DNA from: Actinomycetes bacterium
GTDB taxonomy: Bacteria; Actinomycetota; Actinomycetes; Actinomycetales; Microbacteriaceae
Assembly: GCA_023432005.1 (NCBI GenBank)
Contig: JAEYVF010000030.1
Span: forward strand, 1 to 26,115
Reading direction: 5' to 3'
Length of the DNA: 26,115 bases
Shown piece after piece: positions 21,605 to 26,115 of this stretch. Made by a program: the position numbers and the translations under genes. How positions within the stretch are numbered: the first letter of the stretch is position 1; the number at the start of each line of letters is the position of its first letter. Under the pieces are notes generated by a model. It had not been told where the DNA came from, did no database searches, and was given only the letters and a program-made list of their open reading frames with translations.

Positions 21605-22726
21605 TCAGGGGGTTGCGGAGAGGAAGATGAACGCCGCGAACAGCACGAGATGCACCGTGCCCTGGAGTCGCGTGGCGCGCCCCGGCACGATCGTGAGGGT
21701 CGCCACCGCGACCGTCAGCAGGAACTCGACGATCTGCACCGGTCCGAGGCCGAGCGTGAGGGGCGTCGGCAGCCAGATGGAGGCGACCGCGATCGCCGGG
21801 ATCGTGAGGCCGATGGATGCCATGGCCGAGCCGATGCCCAGGTTGAGCGAGGTCTGGAGGCGGTTGCGGGATGCGGCTTTCGTGGCCGCGAGACCCTCGG
21901 GCAGCAGCACGACGAGCGCGACGACCACGCCGACGAAGGTGTCCGGGATCCCCGCCGCGTCGACGATGCCCTCGATGGCGGGTGACATCCCCTTGGCGAG
22001 CCCGACGACGGCGACGAGCGAGGCGAGCAGCAGGCCGAGGCTGAGCCAGGTCCGGCGCATGCTCGGCGGATCGGAGTGGCTGTCCTCGTCGATGATCTTC
22101 CCCGACTTGCCGACCGGCAGGAAGAAGTCGCGGTGGCGGCCGGTCTGCAGCAGGATGAACGCGCCCCACAGCACGATCGACGCGACGGCGACGAAGGCGA
22201 GCTGAAGCGGCGTGAACTGAGCGCCCGGCTCCGACACCGTGAACGAGGGCACGACGAGCGTGAGCGTCGTGAGGGTCACCACGACGGCGAGCGCGCCGCC
22301 CGCGCCCTCGGGGTTGAAGCGCGGGGTGTTGTGACGCAGCGAGCCGACGAGGATCGAGATCCCCACGATCCCGTTGAGGGTGATCATGACCGCCGCGAAC
22401 GCGGTGTCGCGGGCGAGGGTCGAGGCGTCCTCCGAGGTCTTGCCGAGCATGAGCGTGAGGATGAGCGCCACCTCGATGACGGTCACGGCCACCGCGAGCA
22501 CGAGCGAGCCGTACGGTTCGCCGACCCGGTGGGCGATGACCTCCGCATGGTGCACCGCGGCGAGCACGACGCCGACCAGCACGGCGCCGACGAGCACGTA
22601 GCCGATCGTGGGCAGCTCGCGCTCCCAGCTGAAGACGAGGGCGATGAGGCCGAGCAACGGCACGATCCACACCCAGGAACGGCCGATCCGCTGCATGGTC
22701 GTCGTCGTGCTCTCAGCGTGCGCCAT
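21605..22726 (-). CDS. ChaA/CaCA-family calcium (sodium/potassium):proton antiporter
   Basis: A 373-residue membrane protein with about eleven hydrophobic segments and the two alpha-repeats of the CaCA superfamily. The first repeat region is HRVGEPYGSLVLAVAVTVIEVALILTLML; the second is FVGVVVALVVLLPEGLAATKAASRNRLQTSLNLGIGSAMASIGLT. Both carry the family's acidic residue. A polar cytoplasmic loop near residues 210-235 (GKSGKIIDEDSHSD) separates the halves. It exports Ca2+ or monovalent cations in exchange for protons at alkaline pH or high salt. GAGAAT six nt before the ATG may be a leaderless -10 box. It is divergent from the GerW-like gene. Confidence 0.88.
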   Translation of the reverse strand: MAHAESTTTTMQRIGRSWVWIVPLLGLIALVFSWERELPTIGYVLVGAVLVGVVLAAVHHAEVIAHRVGEPYGSLVLAVAVTVIEVALILTLMLGKTSEDASTLARDTAFAAVMITLNGIVGISILVGSLRHNTPRFNPEGAGGALAVVVTLTTLTLVVPSFTVSEPGAQFTPLQLAFVAVASIVLWGAFILLQTGRHRDFFLPVGKSGKIIDEDSHSDPPSMRRTWLSLGLLLASLVAVVGLAKGMSPAIEGIVDAAGIPDTFVGVVVALVVLLPEGLAATKAASRNRLQTSLNLGIGSAMASIGLTIPAIAVASIWLPTPLTLGLGPVQIVEFLLTVAVATLTIVPGRATRLQGTVHLVLFAAFIFLSATP

Positions 22727-22771
22727 TCGCCTATTCTCCCAGAGGCATGCTGTGCAGATGTCGCGGATACC

Positions 22772-22800
22772 TCGACACCGCCCGGTCGCGCGCGTAGCGT
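22772..22800 (+). promoter_or_regulatory. Predicted sigma70-type promoter of the GerW-like gene, leaderless
   Basis: TCGACA (22772-22777) and TAGCGT (22795-22800) are separated by 17 bp, and the -10 box ends six nt before the ATG at 22807. This is the most complete promoter seen in the window, with both boxes at optimal spacing. No ribosome binding site lies between. Confidence 0.55.
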
Positions 22801-22806
22801 CGGCGC

Positions 22807-23160
22807 ATGGTGGAGACGCGCATGGTGCAGACAGAGGGCAGCAGGGATCGGCTCACCGAGAAGCTCGCGGCGGGGGTGCCCGATCGCGGTGTGAGACTCG
22901 CCTTCGGCGAGAAGCAGACGCTCGAGGGCGTGGAGTTCGTGCCCGTCGCGCTCGTCGCCTACGGCTTCGGCGCGGGTGACTCGGACGAGTACGGCAGCGG
23001 CGGCGGGGGCGGCGGCTCGGCGATCCCGGTGGGCGCCTACATCGGCGGTCCGGACGGGGTGCGGTTCCGGCCCAACACGATCGCCGTCGTCGCTGCGTCG
23101 ATCCCCGCGATCCTCGCCCTCGGCTGGTCGATCGCGCGGATCGCACGGGCCCTCCGCTGA
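22807..23160 (+). CDS. GerW (YtfJ)-like protein with C-terminal membrane helix
   Basis: A 117-residue protein. The core GVRLAFGEKQTLEGVEFVPVALVAYGFGAGDSDEYGSGGGGGGSAIPVGAYI has the layout of the GerW/YtfJ family: a short beta domain with a glycine-rich loop before a P-V-(G/A) strand. A hydrophobic helix follows at about 95-114 (TIAVVAASIPAILALGW), ending in ARIARALR. GerW is known from spore formers, but related proteins occur in non-sporulating actinobacteria, where the role is unknown. The start fits a leaderless promoter. It is divergent from the antiporter gene and may form a unit with the tiny membrane-protein gene downstream. Confidence 0.7.
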   Translation: MVETRMVQTEGSRDRLTEKLAAGVPDRGVRLAFGEKQTLEGVEFVPVALVAYGFGAGDSDEYGSGGGGGGSAIPVGAYIGGPDGVRFRPNTIAVVAASIPAILALGWSIARIARALR

Positions 23161-23196
23161 CGCGGCGCGCGTTCCGCGGGCCCCGCGGCCGACCGG

Positions 23197-23202
23197 TAAG
23201 GT
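23197..23202 (+). promoter_or_regulatory. Predicted -10 box (TAAGGT) of the small membrane-protein gene
   Basis: TAAGGT fits TANNNT and ends seven nt before the ATG at 23210, giving a probable leaderless mRNA. A weak GGGCGG lies between but does not resemble a ribosome binding site. No -35 box was recognised. Confidence 0.45.
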
Positions 23203-23209
23203 GGGCGGT

Positions 23210-23392
23210 ATGAAGGTCGTCGTCTTTGTGGTCGCGTTCGCGATCTTCGTCGCGTCGCTGTTCGCTTTCGGCTTCTCGTTCCAGTTCGGCGACGAGAACG
23301 CGCTCCTCGCGATGAGCCTCTTCTTCGCCGGCATCCTCGGCGTCTCGGCATCGTTCGCGATCCCGTTCCACCTGCTGCCCGCGCTCGACTGA
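23210..23392 (+). CDS. Small two-helix membrane protein
   Basis: A 60-residue hydrophobic protein: a first segment at about 3-25 (VVVFVVAFAIFVASLFAFGFSF), a short QFGDENA loop, and a second segment at about 33-55 (LAMSLFFAGILGVSASFAIPF). Codon use is as expected for the organism, and a -10-like TAAGGT precedes the ATG. The upstream in-frame extension is R/P/S-rich and not credible, so ATG 23210 is preferred. No family was recognised. It faces the FBP gene with a 13-bp gap. Confidence 0.6.
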   Translation: MKVVVFVVAFAIFVASLFAFGFSFQFGDENALLAMSLFFAGILGVSASFAIPFHLLPALD

Positions 23393-23405
23393 CGCGGCTC
23401 CGCCC

Positions 23406-23891
23406 TCAGGCGAGCACGCGCGACGCGAACGCGTCGAGGCGCCGCAGCAGGCCCGCGCCCCGGCCGGCCACGACCGACTCCGGATTCGGGTCCCACGGGC
23501 TCCCGTGCGGTGCGATCCGGATGAGGTGCGAGCACCCAAGGTCGGAGCAGATGTAGGTGCCGACGCTGTCGCCCGCGTCGCCCGCGTCGCCCGCGCGCAG
23601 GGCGGAGAACAACCGCACCTGGCCGGCGGGCTGCGAGATCTGGCATAGCGAGCACATCGCGGAGCCGCCCGCGAGCCGTGTCGCCGCGGCGCGCAGCACC
23701 ATCCCGACCGCGCGATCGTCGCGCCAGTAGACGAGGTAGCCGCGGTTGGGGGTCGATCCGTCGCGCCATCCGAGGAACTCGCGCTCCTCCCACAGCACCT
23801 CGTGCAGACCGGGGAGCGGGATGCGGTCGCGGTCGAGCGAGCCCGCGTTCACGAAGGAGTCGCGGATCTGCTCGGCGGTCAGGGGAAGCAT
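23406..23891 (-). CDS. FBP-domain (EF-G-binding, FusB-like) zinc protein
   Basis: A 161-residue protein of the FBP/FBP_C type. The N-terminal half, LTAEQIRDSFVNAGSLDRDRIPLPGLHEVLWEEREFLGWRD, is followed by the C-terminal zinc treble-clef: CSLCQ in the middle and YICSDLGCSHLIR, four cysteines in all. FusB-type proteins of this fold bind elongation factor G and rescue stalled or drug-bound complexes; actinobacterial members are less studied. Between the two cysteine pairs the protein has a GDAGDAGD run encoded by three 9-bp repeats (TCGCCCGCG, 23569-23595), an expansion not needed for the fold. The start ATG has no clear ribosome binding site. It is convergent with the small membrane-protein gene. 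Confidence 0.85.
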   Translation of the reverse strand: MLPLTAEQIRDSFVNAGSLDRDRIPLPGLHEVLWEEREFLGWRDGSTPNRGYLVYWRDDRAVGMVLRAAATRLAGGSAMCSLCQISQPAGQVRLFSALRAGDAGDAGDSVGTYICSDLGCSHLIRIAPHGSPWDPNPESVVAGRGAGLLRRLDAFASRVLA

Positions 23892-23927
23892 GTCCCGTCA
23901 GGCTAACGCGGGTGGGGGTGGCGCGGC

Positions 23928-24551
23928 TCAGATCCCGCGCACGACCATCTCGACGACGCCGCGTCCCGCGAGCAGCCGCACGTCATCCGGGAGCTCGTGC
24001 AAGGGCCCTTCGAGCACGAGCATCGCGAGGCCGTGCACCGCGGACCAGGCGAGCACCTCGGCACCCGTGCGCCGCTCCTCGGGCAGCACGCCGTAGCGCA
24101 CGAGATCGTCGAGGGCGGCCGCGAGCAGACCGTACGGGCTCACGCCCCCAGGTCCCGCCTTCTCGGCGACGAAGGCGCGCTCGAGGTTCCCGGGCACCCC
24201 GAACGCGGCGCGGAACAGACCGGGCTCGTCGCGTGCGAACCGGAGGTAGCCGATGCCGACGGTGCGGAGGCGCTCCTGCGCGCTCGCGACGTCGGTCGCG
24301 GGCGGCACCTCGGAGAGCTCGGCCTCGATCGCGGCTGCTGCTGCGGCCTGAGCGGCGTCGCTCACGGCGTCGACGAGGGCGGCGCGGTCGGCGAAGTGGC
24401 GGTAGGCGGCGTTGGGGGAGACCCCGGCGCGGCGGGTGGCCTCGCGCAGCACGACGGCGTCGGGTCCGCCCTCGCGCGCGAGGTCGAGCCCCGCCTCGAT
24501 GAGCGAGCGGCGCAGGTCGCCGTGTCGGTAGGTGGCGCGCACGGTGGTCAT
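23928..24551 (-). CDS. TetR-family transcriptional regulator
   Basis: A 207-residue repressor. The N-terminal helix-turn-helix is at about 8-60: YRHGDLRRSLIEAGLDLAREGGPDAVVLREATRRAGVSPNAAYRHFADRAALVDAV, matching the TetR pattern. The C-terminal part is a helical ligand-binding domain of the type common in drug-exporter regulators (WHG/TetR_C-like). The ATG at 24551 is preceded at some distance by a GAGGAG. It is divergently transcribed from the MFS exporter; the 116-bp spacer contains a 17-bp palindrome that overlaps a TACACT -10 box on the tetR strand. It therefore probably represses itself and the exporter, and by operator similarity the reductase-YCII-sigma operon. Confidence 0.92.
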   Translation of the reverse strand: MTTVRATYRHGDLRRSLIEAGLDLAREGGPDAVVLREATRRAGVSPNAAYRHFADRAALVDAVSDAAQAAAAAAIEAELSEVPPATDVASAQERLRTVGIGYLRFARDEPGLFRAAFGVPGNLERAFVAEKAGPGGVSPYGLLAAALDDLVRYGVLPEERRTGAEVLAWSAVHGLAMLVLEGPLHELPDDVRLLAGRGVVEMVVRGI

Positions 24552-24600
24552 AGCGGTTCCGGTGACTCCTCGGATCGGCGGCGGGAGCCGGCGCGGGAAT

Positions 24601-24617
24601 TGTGGACAGTGTACACA
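24601..24617. promoter_or_regulatory. Putative TetR operator, site 1 (tetR/MFS divergent spacer)
   Basis: TGTGGACA-G-TGTACACA is an inverted repeat with 7 of 8 arm positions matching around a single central base. On the minus strand it contains TACACT, a TANNNT box for tetR transcription; on the plus strand GACAGT is a possible -10 for the exporter. Nearly the same 17-mer is found at 17272-17288. Confidence 0.7.
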
Positions 24618-24632
24618 TGCTTGCGGGGCGCG

Positions 24633-24671
24633 ATGCGCGATGCCGACATCTTCGCCATCATCGGGAGGTGA
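24633..24671 (+). CDS. Possible 12-codon leader ORF overlapping the MFS start
   Basis: ATG at 24633 opens MRDADIFAIIGR and ends in a TGA that overlaps the GTG start of the exporter gene (GTGA). The exporter's own GGGAG lies directly against its GTG, too close to work normally, so coupling from this short frame would explain how translation begins. The leader has only a weak GGGG upstream. It may be chance. Confidence 0.2.
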   Translation: MRDADIFAIIGR

Positions 24672-25966
24672 CCTCTCCGCAGCAGGCGCCCGCCGACGAC
24701 CGCGTCGTCCTCGACAGGCTGCCGCGCGCTCTGCGCCCCTTCCGTATCGCACAGTACCGGTTGCTCGCCGTCGCGCTGGCGCTCTCGCTCTTCGGCGCGG
24801 GGGTGTGGCTCATCGCGGTGATCTTCCAGATCCGCGCCACGGGCGGGGGCCCCATCGAGGTGTCGTTCGTCGCGACCGCCAACGCGGTCGGCCTCCTGCT
24901 CGCGGTGCTCGTCGGCGGCGCGGTCGCCGACCGGGTGCCGCAGAAGCTCATCCTGCTCTCCGTCGAGATCGTGAAGCTCGCGCTCGTCGCCGTGGTCGCG
25001 GCCCTCGCCGCGGGGGGCGGGCTCGAGGTGTGGCACCTCGCGGTCGTGGGATTCGTACTCGGCGTCGCCGACGGCTTCTTCATGCCCGCGTACTCGGCGA
25101 TGCTGCCGGCGATCCTGCCGGAGCAGCAGCTGCTCGCCGCGAACGGCTTCGAGGGGATGCTGCGCCCGGCGATCCTGCAGGCCGGCGGGCCGGCAGTCGC
25201 CGCGGGGCTCATCGCGCTGTGGTCGCCCGCCGCGGCGTTCGCGATCATCGCCGTCACGCAGCTCGGCGCGATCGGGCTCCTCGTGACCGTGCGCCGCACC
25301 GCCGTGCGCCGCGAGGTGCCGACCGGGCGGCATCCCGCGATCGAGCTGCTCGTCGATGTGCGCGACGGCTTCCGCTACCTGCTGCGCACGCCATGGCTCT
25401 TCGCGACGCTCGTGTTCTCCTGCGTGCTCGTGCTGCTCATCATGGGCCCCTTCGAGGTGCTGCTGCCGTTCGCCGTCATCGAGCAGACGGGCGGGGATGC
25501 CGGCAGCTACGCCCTCGTGCTCGTCGCGTTCGGCGTGGGCGGCGCGCTCGCGGCGATCGCGGTCGCCTCGTGGCGTCTGCCGCGGCGCTACCTCACGACG
25601 ATGACGCTCGCGTGGGGCTTCGGATGCCTTCCCCTGCTGCTCCTCGCGACGGCGGGCTCGCTGTGGGTCATGGTCGTCGCGGCGTTCGTCGTGGGCATGG
25701 TGTTCTCGGGAGCGGGCGTCATCTGGGGCACGCTTCTGCAGCGGCGCGTGCCGCCCGAGATGCTCGGCCGGGTCTCGAGCCTCGATTTCTTCGTGTCGCT
25801 CGCGCTCATGCCCGTCTCCACCGCGGTCGCGGGACCGCTCGGCGCGGGCATCGGCTATGGACCGGTCTTCGTGATCGCGGCCGTCGTGCCGCCCGTGCTC
25901 GCGGTCATCGCGGTGCTCGCCGCGCGCATGCCGCGCGACGAGCTCGCGCACCCCCTCGACGCCTGA
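24668..25966 (+). CDS. MFS exporter (EntS-like, TetR-controlled)
   Basis: A 432-residue twelve-helix transporter. The N-terminal part (LPRALRPFRIAQYRLLAVALALSLFGAGVWLIAVIFQI) is followed by the loop GGAVADRVPQKLILLSVEIVK, the 'G..aDr..rr..l' motif between helices 2 and 3. The next segment, FMPAYSAMLPAILPEQQLLAANGFEGMLRPAILQAGGPAVAAGLI, is typical of EntS/tetracycline-type exporters. RRVPPEMLGRVSSLDFFVSLALMPV near the end is also family-like. It probably exports a drug or siderophore-like compound. I chose the GTG at 24668, because extension to ATG 24617 adds a basic, non-family N terminus; that ATG would, however, be leaderless behind GACAGT. It is controlled by the divergent TetR. Confidence 0.9.
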   Translation: MTSPQQAPADDRVVLDRLPRALRPFRIAQYRLLAVALALSLFGAGVWLIAVIFQIRATGGGPIEVSFVATANAVGLLLAVLVGGAVADRVPQKLILLSVEIVKLALVAVVAALAAGGGLEVWHLAVVGFVLGVADGFFMPAYSAMLPAILPEQQLLAANGFEGMLRPAILQAGGPAVAAGLIALWSPAAAFAIIAVTQLGAIGLLVTVRRTAVRREVPTGRHPAIELLVDVRDGFRYLLRTPWLFATLVFSCVLVLLIMGPFEVLLPFAVIEQTGGDAGSYALVLVAFGVGGALAAIAVASWRLPRRYLTTMTLAWGFGCLPLLLLATAGSLWVMVVAAFVVGMVFSGAGVIWGTLLQRRVPPEMLGRVSSLDFFVSLALMPVSTAVAGPLGAGIGYGPVFVIAAVVPPVLAVIAVLAARMPRDELAHPLDA

Positions 25967-25982
25967 CGGCGACAATGGAGGC

Positions 25983-26115
25983 ATGATCCCCGCTCTCCGC
26001 GCCGACCTCGACGCCGCCCGCTACCGTGTCGACCGGCTCGACGCGCTGTGGGGCGCGGCGGCCGCTGCGGCTCTGCAGCGCGGCAACCGCGTGCCCGCCT
26101 CGCGCGCGCTCGCGG
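25983..26115 (+). CDS. N-terminal fragment, possibly a DUF7059-type methyltransferase
   Basis: Only 44 codons are in the window. ATG 25983 has a GGAGGC site and a GACAAT box right before it. The start IPALRADLDAARYRVDRLDALWGAAAAAALQRGNRVPASRALA resembles the N terminus of actinobacterial class I SAM-dependent methyltransferases with a DUF7059 domain, which share an LRADL..A.Y.VD.L..L.G..A..AL.RG.RVPA pattern. The methyltransferase domain itself lies outside the window, so the assignment is tentative. It is on the same strand as the exporter, 16 bp after its stop. Confidence 0.55.
   Translation, partial: MIPALRADLDAARYRVDRLDALWGAAAAAALQRGNRVPASRALA

Noticed and set aside
23569..23595. Three 9-bp repeats TCGCCCGCG inside the FBP gene
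   Set aside because: In-frame GDA codon expansion within a loop; ordinary coding microsatellite, noted under the gene.
1..26115. CRISPR array, tRNA, rRNA or riboswitch
   Set aside because: No regularly spaced repeats, cloverleaf or known aptamer pattern was seen; the only tandem arrays are the short ones listed.

Overview
The window comes from a high-GC actinobacterium, most likely a member of the Microbacteriaceae (Microbacterium/Leifsonia/Agromyces type). The grounds are the strong G/C bias at third codon positions, the recurrent hexamer GGATGC/GCATCC, many probable leaderless promoters (a TANNNT box 6-7 nt before the ATG), a split gatB, and the repeat family beginning TTTCGATACGC. No rRNA, tRNA, CRISPR array, transposase, integrase or phage gene was seen. 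Most of the window is ordinary chromosome of small transcription units.

Left part (1-3181): the 3' part of an MDR-type oxidoreductase gene, a four-helix membrane protein, a P-loop nucleoside/pantothenate-kinase-like protein on the minus strand, and divergently gatB, which here has no gatC or gatA beside it. Directly after gatB lies the clearest accessory segment (about 3182-7634). It carries a diverged second copy of the last 35 codons of gatB, then one 1315-residue gene for a STAND protein with an N-terminal Mrr-like PD-(D/E)XK nuclease, a NACHT NTPase and a long C-terminal region. This is the architecture of bacterial NACHT/Avs anti-phage sensors. Its base composition is lower in GC than its neighbours, and the chromosomal hexamer is scarce in it.

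Middle part (7635-14503): a secreted, surface-anchored protein with three lamin-tail domains and a beta-propeller; a vapBC toxin-antitoxin pair with a visible palindromic operator; a KTSC-domain protein; a DUF1801 protein; a lipoprotein and a single-span membrane protein; a GyrI-like ligand-binding protein; and a small membrane protein. Two copies of a hairpin repeat, one followed by 26-bp tandem units, lie here.

Right part (14587-26115): a short-chain dehydrogenase; a minus-strand operon for a RibD/DHFR-like reductase, a DGPF/YCII protein and an ECF42-type sigma factor that lacks its usual C-terminal extension; a DUF1761 membrane protein; the azlCD branched-chain amino-acid exporter; a PfpI/DJ-1 protein; a coiled-coil protein with a NYN-LOTUS nuclease-like protein; a ChaA-type cation/proton antiporter; a GerW-like protein; a tiny membrane protein; an FBP (EF-G-binding type) zinc protein; and a TetR repressor divergent from an EntS-like MFS exporter. 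A 17-bp palindrome between tetR and the exporter recurs with one change at the start codon of the reductase gene 7.3 kb away, which suggests that one TetR protein controls both loci. The intergenic space before the DGPF gene carries a good match to the ECF42 promoter, consistent with autoregulation.
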